DNA of 64,000 bases from an uncultured Pseudomonadota bacterium (GCA_903870055.1 CAIQBG010000009.1:1-64000); one strand, 5' to 3'; positions 28,879-39,778 are shown, numbered from the stretch's first letter. Made by a program: numbers and translations. Notes: generated by a model from the letters alone, not told the origin.

Positions 28879-31116
28879 ATGAAATTTCATTTCCCAATCA
28901 TTGTTATTGACGAAGACTTCCGTTCTGAGAATGCGTCTGGCCTAGGAATTCGTGCGCTAGCAGAAGCAATCGAAAAAGAGGGCATGGAAGTGCTGGGCGT
29001 TACCAGTTACGGCGACCTGACATCGTTTGCGCAGCAGCAGAGTCGGGCATCGGCTTTTATTCTATCGGTGGATGATGAAGAGCTATTGAATGACGAAGAA
29101 AAGACGATTGCCGAATTGCGTGGCTTTGTCGAAGAGATTCGTTACAAGAATGCTGAAATCCCGATTTTTCTGCATGGCGAAACGCGTACATCACGTCACA
29201 TACCGAATGACATCCTGCGTGAACTGCATGGTTTTATTCATATGTATGAAGACACGCCGGAATTTATCGCGCGTAATGTTGTGCGTGAGTCAAAGGCTTA
29301 TTTGGATTCTTTGCCGCCGCCATTTTTTCGTGCACTGACGCATTACGCAGCAGATGGTTCGTATTCGTGGCACTGCCCTGGGCACTCGGGTGGTGTCGCT
29401 TTCCTGAAGAGCCCAGTTGGTCGGATGTTCCATCAGTTTTTCGGTGAAAACATGCTGCGCGCCGACGTCTGTAACGCTGTGGAAGAGCTTGGGCAGCTGC
29501 TGGACCATACGGGCCCGGTAGCCGCCTCCGAGCGTAATGCCGCCCGTATCTTCAATTGTGATCATCTGTACTTTGTGACCAACGGCACATCGACGTCGAA
29601 CAAGATCGTCTGGCACTCCACCGTGGCGCCGGGCGACATTGTGGTGGTTGATCGGAACTGCCACAAATCAGTACTGCACTCGATCATCATGTGTGGCGCT
29701 GTCCCCGTATTTCTGATGCCGACCCGCAACAACTTCGGCATCATTGGGCCGATTCCGAAGACTGAGTTTTCTTGGGAAAGCATCCAGAAGAAGATTGCTG
29801 CCAATCCGTTTATTACCGATAAAAGTGCTAAACCGCGGGTGCTGACAATTACCCAATCGACCTACGACGGTATTCTCTACAATGTCGAAGAAATCAAGGA
29901 AATGCTCGACGGTAAGATCGATACGCTGCACTTTGATGAAGCCTGGCTGCCGCACGCGGCGTTCCATGACTTCTATGGTGATTATCACGCCATAGGCGCA
30001 GACCGTCCGCGTTGTAAAGAGTCGATGGTTTTCTCGACGCAGTCGACACACAAGTTGCTGGCCGGTTTGAGCCAGGCTTCGCAGATCCTTGTTCAGGATT
30101 CGGACGAGCGCAAGCTGGATCGCGATGTGTTCAACGAAGCCTATCTGATGCATACATCAACGTCACCGCAGTACGCCATTATCGCCTCGTGCGATGTGGC
30201 AGCTGCGATGATGGAAGAGCCCGGCGGCCCAGCGCTGGTGGAAGAGTCTATTGCCGAAGCACTCGATTTCCGCCGCGCCATGCGCAAAGTTGATGAGGAG
30301 TGGGGCGAAGGCTGGTGGTTCAAGGTCTGGGGTCCGGATGACTTGTCCGAAGAAGGTATCGAGGAGCGCGAAGCATGGATGCTGAAACCGGGTGAGCGCT
30401 GGCACGGGTTCGGTCAACTGGCCGATGGCTTCAACATGCTTGACCCAATCAAGGCAACTATCATCACACCGGGGCTCGACGTTGACGGTGCTTTTTCAGA
30501 AGGCATCGGTATTCCGGCCGCCATCGTGACCAAGTACTTGGCCGAGCACGGTGTGATCGTCGAGAAGTGTGGCCTGTACTCGTTCTTCATTATGTTCACG
30601 ATCGGCATCACCAAGGGCCGCTGGAATACGATGGTGACCGAGTTGCAGCAGTTTAAGGACGACTACGACAAGAACCAGCCATTGTGGAAGGTGCTGCCGG
30701 AGTTCTGTCAGAAACATCCGCGTTATGAGCGGGTTGGTTTGCGCGATCTGTGTCAGCAAATCCATGATGTTTACAAGGCCAACGATGTTGCCCGTCTGAC
30801 GACCGAGATGTATCTATCGCCAATGGTCCCCGCGATGCGGCCGGCCGATGCGTTTGCCAAAATGGCGCACCGCGAGATTGAGCGCGTGGCCATTGACGAT
30901 CTGGAAGGCCGCATTACCGCCATGTTGGTAACGCCCTATCCGCCTGGTATTCCACTGCTGATTCCGGGTGAGCGTTTCAACAAAACCATTGTGAATTATT
31001 TACAGTTCGCGCGTGAGTTTAATGAGCGTTTCCCGGGTTTTGAAACAGATGTGCACGGTCTCGTCAAAGGCGAGAAGGATGGCAAGACTGCCTACTATGT
31101 TGATTGCGTGCGCTAG
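28879..31116 (+). CDS. Orn/Lys/Arg decarboxylase (PLP-dependent, probably arginine/lysine type)
   Basis: Large inducible-type basic amino acid decarboxylase, giving a polyamine or precursor plus CO2 and consuming a proton. The 745 residues include an N-terminal wing domain (FPIIVIDEDFRSENASGLGIRAL), the fold-type I core with SYSWHCPGHSGGVAFLKSPVG and FVTNGTSTSNKIV, and the PLP lysine in QSTHKLLAGLSQASQ. The C-terminal domain carries LVTPYPPGIPLLIPGE. Length and wing domain place it with AdiA/LdcC/SpeC. Which of arginine, lysine or ornithine is used cannot be read reliably. TAGGAG lies 8 bases before the ATG. No amino-acid antiporter is adjacent, unlike classical acid-resistance loci. Confidence 0.9.
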   Translation: MKFHFPIIVIDEDFRSENASGLGIRALAEAIEKEGMEVLGVTSYGDLTSFAQQQSRASAFILSVDDEELLNDEEKTIAELRGFVEEIRYKNAEIPIFLHGETRTSRHIPNDILRELHGFIHMYEDTPEFIARNVVRESKAYLDSLPPPFFRALTHYAADGSYSWHCPGHSGGVAFLKSPVGRMFHQFFGENMLRADVCNAVEELGQLLDHTGPVAASERNAARIFNCDHLYFVTNGTSTSNKIVWHSTVAPGDIVVVDRNCHKSVLHSIIMCGAVPVFLMPTRNNFGIIGPIPKTEFSWESIQKKIAANPFITDKSAKPRVLTITQSTYDGILYNVEEIKEMLDGKIDTLHFDEAWLPHAAFHDFYGDYHAIGADRPRCKESMVFSTQSTHKLLAGLSQASQILVQDSDERKLDRDVFNEAYLMHTSTSPQYAIIASCDVAAAMMEEPGGPALVEESIAEALDFRRAMRKVDEEWGEGWWFKVWGPDDLSEEGIEEREAWMLKPGERWHGFGQLADGFNMLDPIKATIITPGLDVDGAFSEGIGIPAAIVTKYLAEHGVIVEKCGLYSFFIMFTIGITKGRWNTMVTELQQFKDDYDKNQPLWKVLPEFCQKHPRYERVGLRDLCQQIHDVYKANDVARLTTEMYLSPMVPAMRPADAFAKMAHREIERVAIDDLEGRITAMLVTPYPPGIPLLIPGERFNKTIVNYLQFAREFNERFPGFETDVHGLVKGEKDGKTAYYVDCVR

Positions 31117-31154
31117 CAATAGTATTTTTTTGGTGCAACACGGCATAAATATCC

Positions 31155-32319
<1,165 letters not shown>

Positions 32320-32343
32320 CTCGTCTGATTAAGGAGGTTGAAA

Positions 32344-33753
32344 ATGGCTGAATTTCGGATTGAGCATGATTTATTGGGAGAGGCTGAGATTCCAGAAGCA
32401 GTCTTCTGGGGTATTCATACCCTTCGGGCGATTGAGAATTACCCGATTACCGGTAAGACCATCGGCACCTACACGAGCCTCGTGCGCGCACTAGCCCTAG
32501 TTAAGCAGGCTGCCGCCGAAGCAAATGCATTATTAGGGCACCTATCTAAGGAAAAAACAGAGGCCATCGTGGGTGCCTGCAGGGATGTGCTGGATGGGCA
32601 ATTGCACGATCAGTTCGTGGTCGATGTGATTCAGGGCGGTGCAGGAACATCGACCAACATGAACGCTAATGAAGTTATTGCCAACCGGGCCCTCGAACGT
32701 ATCGGCCATGCAAAGGGTGAGTATCAGTACATCCACCCGATTAATGACGTCAATATGTCGCAAAGCACGAATGACGTGTATCCGACAGCGCTCCGTGTAG
32801 CGACTTGCCTGGCGATCGGAGAGTTGCTCTCAGCAATGGCAGAGCTGCGTGAGGCCTTTGCGCAGAAAGCCGATGAGTTTAAAACGGTACTTAAAATCGG
32901 TCGTACCCAGTTGCAGGATGCGGTACCGATGACGCTGGGCCAGGAATTTTCAACCTATGCCGTTATGCTGGAAGAAGACGAGTCGCGCTTGCGCGAAGCC
33001 ATTTCACTCATCCGTGAAGTCAATCTCGGCGCCACAGCGATCGGCACCGGTATCAATACGGATGTGCGTTATGCGCAGTTGGCTACAGAGCGCTTGAGTG
33101 AACTATCCGGTCTACCGCTGATGAGTGCGCCTAACCTGATCGAAGCCACTCAGGACTGCGGCGCGTTCGTTCAACTTTCAGGCGTGCTGAAACGAGTTGC
33201 AGTGAAGTTGTCGAAGACTTGTAATGACTTGCGGCTGTTGTCTAGTGGCCCGCAGGCTGGTCTTAATGAGATTCGTTTGCCGCCGCGAGCTGCGGGCTCA
33301 TCAATTATGCCTGGCAAAGTGAATCCGGTTATTCCGGAAGTAGTCAATCAGGTTGCGTTCGAAGTCATTGGTAATGATATGACGATCACGATGGCCGCAG
33401 AAGCAGGGCAGCTGCAGCTAAATGCCTTTGAACCGATTATTGCGCATAGTCTTTTTAAAAGCGTCGAGCATCTGGCGGCCGCTTGCCGAACGCTAACAGT
33501 GCATTGTGTGCGTGGGATTACTGCCAATCTACCGTTGTTGGCTGAGCGTGTGCGCACATCGGCCGGTTTGGCTACGGCACTTAACCCCTATATCGGTTAT
33601 GAGAATGCAACGCTGGTGGCCAAGCGCGCATTAGCTGAAAACCGTCCTGTGGCAGACCTAGTGTTGGAATTGGGCTTGCTGGATAAAGAAACGCTGGCAC
33701 GTGTATTGCGTCCGGACGTCCTCACCCACCCGGGTCTGCCGGATCAATTCTAA
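32344..33753 (+). CDS. aspA: Aspartate ammonia-lyase AspA
   Basis: Converts aspartate to fumarate and ammonia in the cytoplasm. A strong AAGGAGG lies 6 bases before the ATG at 32344, giving 469 residues, close to the E. coli 478. The fumarase/aspartase signature GSSIMPGKVNPVIPEVVNQV is present with its mobile catalytic serine. GAGTSTNMNANEVIANRA and NDVNMSQSTNDVYPTALR mark the substrate sites. Fumarase is the main alternative, but the flanking asparaginase and amino-acid symporter favour aspartase. Confidence 0.92.
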   Translation: MAEFRIEHDLLGEAEIPEAVFWGIHTLRAIENYPITGKTIGTYTSLVRALALVKQAAAEANALLGHLSKEKTEAIVGACRDVLDGQLHDQFVVDVIQGGAGTSTNMNANEVIANRALERIGHAKGEYQYIHPINDVNMSQSTNDVYPTALRVATCLAIGELLSAMAELREAFAQKADEFKTVLKIGRTQLQDAVPMTLGQEFSTYAVMLEEDESRLREAISLIREVNLGATAIGTGINTDVRYAQLATERLSELSGLPLMSAPNLIEATQDCGAFVQLSGVLKRVAVKLSKTCNDLRLLSSGPQAGLNEIRLPPRAAGSSIMPGKVNPVIPEVVNQVAFEVIGNDMTITMAAEAGQLQLNAFEPIIAHSLFKSVEHLAAACRTLTVHCVRGITANLPLLAERVRTSAGLATALNPYIGYENATLVAKRALAENRPVADLVLELGLLDKETLARVLRPDVLTHPGLPDQF

Positions 33754-33761
33754 AGAGCATC

Positions 33762-35042
33762 ATGGAATCTAAACGACTTACGCAATATATTATCGGGGCC
33801 CTAGTTCTGGGCGTTGCCTCCGGAGCCGCCGTGCATACCTGGGGAACTGAGTCCGGGTTTTCGATGGAGTATGCGGAAAATGTTTCCCTGTTGACGGATA
33901 TCTTCTTGCGCATGATCAAGATGATTATTGCGCCGCTAGTCTTTGCAACCTTAGCGGTAGGTATTGCCAGCATGGGTGACTCCAAAACCATTGGCCGTGT
34001 CGGTATCAAAACCTTTGGCTGGTTTCTGACGATGTCCTTTGTCTCCTTGCTGCTGGGTCTCTTGATGGTGCACCTGCTGGAACCGGGTATCGGTGTTAAT
34101 CTGCCGGTGCCAGAAATCACGGCAAGTAGCGGTATTACACAATCCGGTACCGGTCTTAAGAATTTTCTGAACCATGTGTTTCCGGCAAGCATCATGGATG
34201 CCATGGCCAAGAATGAAATTCTGCAAATCGTCGTGTTTGCCGTGTTCTTCGGTTTGGCAGGCGCCCACCTGGGGCCACGCGCACAAGAGTTCTTCCGGAA
34301 TCTGGACATGCTCTCGCATGTCATGTTGCGCATCACTACGATGGTCATGAAGTTTGCGCCAGTGGCTGTCTTTGCTGCTGTGTCCGCTGTTATTGCAAAG
34401 AACGGCCTGGGCATCTTGGGCACCTATGCCAAGTTCATGTTGGCGTTTTATACGTCGATTCTCACGCTGTGGCTGGTGATTATTCTTGCCGGTTCGCTGG
34501 TGCTGGGTAAATCCGTATTGAAGCTGGTGGCGATGCTCCGTCAGCCTCTGGTGTTGGCATTTACAACGGCTAGCTCCGAAGCGGCTTATCCGAAGACGCT
34601 TGAACAGGTCGAACGTTTCGGCGCACCCAACAAAATCGCTTCCTTTGTATTGCCCATCGGGTATTCCTTTAACCTTGACGGTTCGATGATGTACTGCACC
34701 TTTGCAACGCTATTCATCGCACAGGTGTATGGCATCGAGATGAGCCTAGGTCAGCAATTTCTGATGTTGCTGATGCTGATGGTGACGTCCAAAGGGATTG
34801 CCGGTGTGCCACGTGCATCGCTGGTCGTGATTGCCGCCACGCTGGCGCATTTTAATATTCCGGAAGCGGGTGTGCTACTGATTCTAGGGGTGGATCACTT
34901 CCTGGATATGGCCCGCTCTGCAACCAACGTGCTGGGTAATGGCATTGCAACGGCAGTGGTGGCCAAGTGGGAAGGTGTGCTTACGCGGCACCCGTCGAAC
35001 GCGTATAGCGAACCAGCGCATACGGAATCCCCGACGCACTAA
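33762..35042 (+). CDS. Dicarboxylate/amino acid:cation symporter (DAACS/SLC1 family)
   Basis: Inner-membrane carrier of aspartate, glutamate or C4-dicarboxylates driven by protons or sodium. The 426 residues have the family's eight-helix plus two-hairpin pattern. Hallmarks are the serine-rich hairpin TTASSEAAYPKTLEQVERFG, SFVLPIGYSFNLDGSMMYCTFATLFIAQ in helix 7, and the final helix GVDHFLDMARSATNVLGNGIATAVVAKWEG with the substrate-binding Asp and Asn. It follows aspA by 8 bases, so aspartate import, or exchange with fumarate, is the likely job. Its last 62 bases overlap the convergent folA. Confidence 0.9.
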   Translation: MESKRLTQYIIGALVLGVASGAAVHTWGTESGFSMEYAENVSLLTDIFLRMIKMIIAPLVFATLAVGIASMGDSKTIGRVGIKTFGWFLTMSFVSLLLGLLMVHLLEPGIGVNLPVPEITASSGITQSGTGLKNFLNHVFPASIMDAMAKNEILQIVVFAVFFGLAGAHLGPRAQEFFRNLDMLSHVMLRITTMVMKFAPVAVFAAVSAVIAKNGLGILGTYAKFMLAFYTSILTLWLVIILAGSLVLGKSVLKLVAMLRQPLVLAFTTASSEAAYPKTLEQVERFGAPNKIASFVLPIGYSFNLDGSMMYCTFATLFIAQVYGIEMSLGQQFLMLLMLMVTSKGIAGVPRASLVVIAATLAHFNIPEAGVLLILGVDHFLDMARSATNVLGNGIATAVVAKWEGVLTRHPSNAYSEPAHTESPTH

Positions 35043-35499
35043 GGTGTTCGCTACGTGAAACTTCCCGCCATTCACCGCTGAATGGTGGGAATTTCGTATC
35101 ACCTTCTGCATCAAGACCGACTTCGGTAATGATCAGATGCCCGGCAAATGGCAGCGACTGTCGATAGAGTTCTGCGCCGCCGATAATGAAAGCGGGCGCG
35201 TCGCCTACGGCGGCTACTGCTGTCGGGAGCGAGTCAAAAACTTCGGCACCGGTTGTCTTGTAGTCGGCTTGGCGCGTGATAACCATGTTGCGCCGGTTGG
35301 GCAATGGGCGGCCAAGTGATTCCCACGTTTTGCGACCCATAATGATCGGGTGGCCGTTGGTGGTCTCTTTAAAATGCTTCAGATCTTCTGGCAGGTGCCA
35401 CGGTAGCGCGCCCTTACCGTCTTCATTGGTGCGGCCGATGATGCCATTACGGGCAATGGCGACAATGATGGATAGTTGCGGGTGGGTTTGCTCAGCCAT
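34981..35499 (-). CDS. folA: Dihydrofolate reductase FolA
   Basis: NADPH-dependent reduction of dihydrofolate to tetrahydrofolate. The ATG at 35499 (MAEQTHPQLSIIVAIARNG) overlaps the pgi stop by 8 bases and gives 172 residues. Motifs are NGIIGRTNEDGKGALPWHLPEDLKHFK with the catalytic acidic residue, IIMGRKTWESLGRPLPNRRN, and FIIGGAELYRQSLP. It lies last in thyA-pgi-folA. This puts the reductase with thymidylate synthase, whose by-product it recycles. Its 3' end overlaps the symporter gene by 62 bases. Confidence 0.95.
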   Translation of the reverse strand: MAEQTHPQLSIIVAIARNGIIGRTNEDGKGALPWHLPEDLKHFKETTNGHPIIMGRKTWESLGRPLPNRRNMVITRQADYKTTGAEVFDSLPTAVAAVGDAPAFIIGGAELYRQSLPFAGHLIITEVGLDAEGDTKFPPFSGEWREVSRSEHLSASGIPYALVRYTRSTGAA

Positions 35500-37138
35500 G
35501 AGTTGTTTGTGTCCAGTCAATCAGGCCGCGAGTTGATGCATCCAGCGCCTCTTTGCTGCCTTCGCCATTGAGCACCGGTAGGACGCGGGAAGCCAGTTGT
35601 TTACCGAGCTCCACGCCCCATTGGTCAAAAGAGTTGATGCCCCAGATAACACCTTGTACAAAAACCTTGTGTTCGTAAAGCGCCAGCAACAAGCCAAGAT
35701 GGTACGGATCGAGGCGTGGCAGTAGCAGTGTCGTCGAGGGCTGGTTGCCGGCAAAGACTTTGTGCGGTAGCAATGCATCACGGTGAGCAGCAGAAAGGCC
35801 TGCGGCATCAAGTTCTGCGCGGGCTTCGGCCTCGGTTTTGCCAAAAGCCAGCGCAGCGCTCTGCGCAAAGCAATTGGCAAGTAGCGGTGCTTGATGGCCT
35901 GGTAACGGGTAGTCGCTTAACGCGGTGGCGATGAAGTCGCACGGCACCAGCCAGCCACCTTGATGGAGAAGCTGGAAGAAGGCATGTTGGCCGTTAGCGC
36001 CAATTTCGCCCCAGACAATCGGATTGGCCGGACAGGTTAATGGTTGCCCATCGCGGTTGACGGTTTTGCCGTTAGATTCCATCTCCAGCTGTTGTAGATA
36101 GCCGGGTAGGTGACGCAGCGATTCGTTGTAAGGAACGATGGCCGAAGTATGGGCGCCAAGGAAGTTGGTATTCCAGATGCCGAGGAGTGCCAGTAGCACC
36201 GGGAGATTTTCTTTGAGCGGGGCACGGCAGAAATGCTGATCCATGGCCTGAGCGCCAGCCAACAGGCGCTCGAATCCGCTCATGCCGATGCTGATTGCCA
36301 GAGGTAAACCAACAGCCGACCAGAGCGAATAACGACCCCCTACCCAATCCCACATCGGTAGTACTTGCGCTGGCGGAATGCCGAACTCGGCAGCTCGTTC
36401 AGGATGCGCAGAAACTGCAATGAAATGCATGGACAGCGCTTCTTCTGAACCGGTATGCGCCAGCATCCAGTTGCGGGCACTGGCCGCGTTGATCATCGTT
36501 TCCTGGGTCGTGAAAGTCTTGCTGGCGATAATAAACAGGGTACTGCGCGGGTCCAAAGTCTCAAGCAAGGGGGCGAGATGGGCACCATCCAGATTGGAAA
36601 CATAATGGACATGCAGGCCTGGATGGGCAAACGCCGACAAGGCGCGCGTTGCCATCTTCGGACCGAGGTCTGAACCGCCGATGCCGATGCTTACTACGTG
36701 TCGAATCGTGTCGCCGCTGTAACCTTTCCAGGTGCCGCTACGTAACCTCTCAACAATTTCCGCCATCTGGGTACGTACACCGCGCACGTCTGGCATGACA
36801 TCGAATTGATCCGAGGGGAATGCCGTGTCTTCAAGGTGACGCAAGGCGGGATGTAGCACCGCCCGTTCTTCGCTGACGTTGATCTGTTCGCCAGCAAAGA
36901 GACGTTCACGCCAACCAGCGACATTGGCATCATCTGCCAGATTCACCAGTGCATCGAGCACGTCGCTATCCAGACGCTGCTTGGAAAAGTCCAGCAGTAG
37001 ATCGTTGCGCTGAACAGAAAAGTTTTTGAAGCGTTGCGGATCGGCTGCGAATAGCGCGCGCAAATGCGTTTGTGCCAGACGATCCCTTGCCTTAGTCAGT
37101 CGAGACCAGGCGGGTGTTTGAGTGATGTCTTTACTCAT
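35492..37138 (-). CDS. pgi: Glucose-6-phosphate isomerase Pgi
   Basis: Interconverts glucose-6-phosphate and fructose-6-phosphate. With the ATG at 37138 (MSKDITQTPAWSRL) it has 548 residues, one short of the E. coli enzyme. Signatures are VSIGIGGSDLGPKMATRAL, LFIIASKTFTTQETMINA, and the active-site Glu and His region NESLRHLPGYLQQLEMESNGK. The C-terminal signature holding the catalytic Lys is KVFVQGVIWGINSFDQWGVELGK, which I quote only as its ends. It lies between thyA (12-base gap) and folA (8-base overlap). Confidence 0.96.
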   Translation of the reverse strand: MSKDITQTPAWSRLTKARDRLAQTHLRALFAADPQRFKNFSVQRNDLLLDFSKQRLDSDVLDALVNLADDANVAGWRERLFAGEQINVSEERAVLHPALRHLEDTAFPSDQFDVMPDVRGVRTQMAEIVERLRSGTWKGYSGDTIRHVVSIGIGGSDLGPKMATRALSAFAHPGLHVHYVSNLDGAHLAPLLETLDPRSTLFIIASKTFTTQETMINAASARNWMLAHTGSEEALSMHFIAVSAHPERAAEFGIPPAQVLPMWDWVGGRYSLWSAVGLPLAISIGMSGFERLLAGAQAMDQHFCRAPLKENLPVLLALLGIWNTNFLGAHTSAIVPYNESLRHLPGYLQQLEMESNGKTVNRDGQPLTCPANPIVWGEIGANGQHAFFQLLHQGGWLVPCDFIATALSDYPLPGHQAPLLANCFAQSAALAFGKTEAEARAELDAAGLSAAHRDALLPHKVFAGNQPSTTLLLPRLDPYHLGLLLALYEHKVFVQGVIWGINSFDQWGVELGKQLASRVLPVLNGEGSKEALDASTRGLIDWTQTTHG

Positions 37139-37150
37139 GGTGCGATTCAA

Positions 37151-37999
37151 TTAAACAGCCACCGGTGCTGGAATGTGCGGGTGGGGTTCGTAGTTTTCGA
37201 GTGTGAAATCTTCAAAGCGAAAGGCAAACAGATCTTTGACGTCAGGGTTGATACGCATAACCGGAAGCTTGCGAATGTCACGGCTCAATTGCAGTTTGGC
37301 CTGCTCTAGGTGGTTGCTATAGAGATGCGCATCGCCGAGCGTGTGAATGAAATCACCCGGACGGTAATTGCAGACCTGGGCAATCATGAGTGTGAGCAGG
37401 GCGTAGGAAGCAATATTGAAGGGAACACCCAGGAAGATGTCTGCGCTACGCTGATACAGCTGGCAGGACAATCGCGGGCGTTGGTCCGCATCGCCCGGTG
37501 CGGGTGGGGCAACATAAAACTGAAATAGTGCGTGGCATGGCGGCAGCGCCATTTGGTCAACTTCACCCGGGTTCCAGGCGCAAACCAGGTGACGACGCGA
37601 ATCAGGATTGTTTTTCAGGCCTTCAACGAGCTGCGTAATCTGGTCAATGGTGCGAATAGTTGGGGGCGCACCCTCTTTGCCCGGAGCAACCGTCTCCCAT
37701 CGCCGCCACTGTTTGCCATAGACCGGCCCCAGTTCTCCGTTTTCATCGGCCCAGTCGTCCCAGATCGATACGCCGTTTTCTTTCAGATAGGCAATGTTGG
37801 TGCTGCCTTGGAGAAACCAGAGTAGTTCATGAATGATGGAGCGCAGATGGAGTTTTTTGGTTGTCAGTACGGGAAACCCTTCCTCAAGATCAAAACGCAT
37901 CTGCCAGCCGAAAACCGAGCGCGTACCTGTCCCGGTCCGGTCGGTTTTTACGTGGCCTTGATCAAGCACATGCTGCATCAGGTTGAGGTAAGTCTGCAT
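37151..37999 (-). CDS. thyA: Thymidylate synthase ThyA
   Basis: Methylates dUMP to dTMP with methylene-tetrahydrofolate, releasing dihydrofolate. The 282 residues are longer than the 264 of E. coli because of two short insertions, one near [12 protein letters not shown] and one near [12 protein letters not shown]. The nucleophilic Cys lies in [13 protein letters not shown], and [19 protein letters not shown] and the N-terminal [12 protein letters not shown] phosphate-binding Arg are intact. It is first of the thyA-pgi-folA group and divergent from pepA. Confidence 0.96.
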   Translation of the reverse strand: MQTYLNLMQHVLDQGHVKTDRTGTGTRSVFGWQMRFDLEEGFPVLTTKKLHLRSIIHELLWFLQGSTNIAYLKENGVSIWDDWADENGELGPVYGKQWRRWETVAPGKEGAPPTIRTIDQITQLVEGLKNNPDSRRHLVCAWNPGEVDQMALPPCHALFQFYVAPPAPGDADQRPRLSCQLYQRSADIFLGVPFNIASYALLTLMIAQVCNYRPGDFIHTLGDAHLYSNHLEQAKLQLSRDIRKLPVMRINPDVKDLFAFRFEDFTLENYEPHPHIPAPVAV

Positions 38000-38049
38000 A
38001 CGGAAACCCGTTATCTAGTTTTTGAGCTATTTCTGAGGTGAATCAACCC

Positions 38050-38055
38050 TATAAT
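38050..38055 (+). promoter_or_regulatory. Candidate -10 box for pepA
   Basis: A perfect TATAAT stands 31 bases before the pepA ATG in the 87-base thyA/pepA divergent region. TTGAGC lies upstream but with a 22-base spacer, which is too long, so only the -10 element is supported. Confidence 0.4.
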
Positions 38056-38086
38056 CATCGCATATTCCCCTTGAGAATCCTTCGAT

Positions 38087-39778
38087 ATGGCTGTGATCAC
38101 ATCCCGTACGCGTGCAACCCCTGCCTCTGCAAAGGTGCTACCCCTGAATTGGCAGCCCGTTTTGCCACGGGTGGTTCTTGAGAATAGCAAATTAAAAGAC
38201 AGTGTACTCAATGGGTTATCGCATGCACTTGTGCTTTTCCCGGCATCGTTGCTGGTTGGGGGCGCATTGCCGACGGGGTTGCCGGGCGCGGTGCTGCTCA
38301 AACAGGTATTGGGCAGACAGCGCAAGAAACCCACTGCTTTGTTAAGAGTGAGCGCTGGTGCCGGCAAAATGCCGGTAGAGCCTCTGTTGCCGGAAGCAAC
38401 CTTGTCCGGTGGCGGGTTGGTTCGCTGGTTGGCTTTCGACCCGGATGCGCCGACCTTTCTGCGTCACCAGCAATTGCGCCAGGCGTTGAGTGGCCTGTTG
38501 GGCGAGCAGCCTAGCCGTCTAGATATTGTATTTCATGGTTCCGCAGGCTTTGTTGCCAGCGCAATGCCCGATGCAGCTTATGTTGCTGCTGTAAATCGTG
38601 TGGCCTTGCCAAAAACGGCCCTAGCCGAGAAAGCAGCCAAAACATCAGGTGTCGTAAAACCGGCCAAGTTACCTGAAATACGTTTATGGGTCGGTGCACG
38701 CGATCAGGATTTTCTCAAGTCATCGTTAGCGTGCGCACTGGCCAAAGCAGAGGCCAATACGCTGACCCGTGCGTTGTGTGTGTTGCCTCCTAATCAGCTG
38801 ACGCCGGGTTCTTTCCGTTCGCTTATTCCTGCTCAGATCAAGGGTCTGGGTATCCGCTGCGATACCTACGACGTAGCGCAGCTAAAGAAAATGAAAGCAG
38901 GGGCTTTTCTGGCAGTGGCTCAGGGTAGCCCGGAGCAGGATGCGGCCATTGTGCATCTAAGCTATGTGCCTAAAATCAAGCCGGTTAAGCGAGACCCTAA
39001 GGATAAGTCGGCAGCTGCAGCATTGCCGCATGTGGCGTTGGTGGGTAAAGGTATCTGTTTTGATACGGGTGGCCATAATCTGAAGCCGGCGCGCTACATG
39101 GCAGGTATGCACGAAGATATGGCCGGTGCGGCCATCGCGTTGTCGGTTATTCAGGCAGTGGCCCGTCTGCAGTTGCCGGTGCGCATAGATGCCTGGCTAG
39201 CGCTGTCTCGTAATGACATCGGCCCAGGCGCCTATCGTCAGGGCGATGTGGTGACGGCGCTTAATGGCCGCACGATCGAAATCGTACATACCGATGCCGA
39301 AGGGCGGATGGTACTGGCTGATACGCTCACATTAGCTGCAGCGGCTAAGCCAGATGTGGTGCTGGATTTTGCAACACTCACTGGCAGCATGACTACGGCG
39401 CTGGGTAATCGCATGAGTGGTTTCTTTTCAACGCAACGTCCGCTTGGGGCGCGGCTGGAGGACGCCGGAACGGCAGTGGGCGAACGTGTAATGTCTTTTG
39501 TAATGCCAGATGATTACGATAGTGCACTCGACAGTCAGGTTGCCGATATCAAACAGTGCACGCTGGATGGTGAAGCGGACCATATTCTGGCCGCGCGATT
39601 TCTGAATCTGTTTGTTGGGGATGCCGCGTGGATGCATCTGGATCTGTCCGCTGCCACCTGTAAAGGCGGCCTCGGCGCTATTGGAACAGATACCACCGGT
39701 TTTGGTGCAGCGCTGACGATTCAGTTATTGCAGTCGATTGCCGCCAAGGGCTTGCCGCGTTCTTCGCCCGCTTTCTGA
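38087..39778 (+). CDS. pepA: M17 leucyl aminopeptidase family protein PepA
   Basis: Two-metal cytosolic aminopeptidase. The 563 residues are longer than the usual 500 or so. A divergent N-terminal domain includes a Lys/Ala-rich insert (KTALAEKAAKTSGVVKPAK). The catalytic domain keeps the metal ligands: Lys and Asp in LVGKGICFDTGG, the second Lys in HNLKPA, Asp in MHEDMAGAA, and Asp, Glu and Arg in HTDAEGR. The family signature there is normally NTDAEGR; the Asn is His401 here. It is divergent from thyA and converges on darP with a 2-base gap. Confidence 0.9.
   Translation: MAVITSRTRATPASAKVLPLNWQPVLPRVVLENSKLKDSVLNGLSHALVLFPASLLVGGALPTGLPGAVLLKQVLGRQRKKPTALLRVSAGAGKMPVEPLLPEATLSGGGLVRWLAFDPDAPTFLRHQQLRQALSGLLGEQPSRLDIVFHGSAGFVASAMPDAAYVAAVNRVALPKTALAEKAAKTSGVVKPAKLPEIRLWVGARDQDFLKSSLACALAKAEANTLTRALCVLPPNQLTPGSFRSLIPAQIKGLGIRCDTYDVAQLKKMKAGAFLAVAQGSPEQDAAIVHLSYVPKIKPVKRDPKDKSAAAALPHVALVGKGICFDTGGHNLKPARYMAGMHEDMAGAAIALSVIQAVARLQLPVRIDAWLALSRNDIGPGAYRQGDVVTALNGRTIEIVHTDAEGRMVLADTLTLAAAAKPDVVLDFATLTGSMTTALGNRMSGFFSTQRPLGARLEDAGTAVGERVMSFVMPDDYDSALDSQVADIKQCTLDGEADHILAARFLNLFVGDAAWMHLDLSAATCKGGLGAIGTDTTGFGAALTIQLLQSIAAKGLPRSSPAF

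Noticed and set aside
33722-34423. 233-residue minus-strand frame under the symporter gene
   Set aside because: Shadow of a hydrophobic coding region; composition is not protein-like and no motif is seen.
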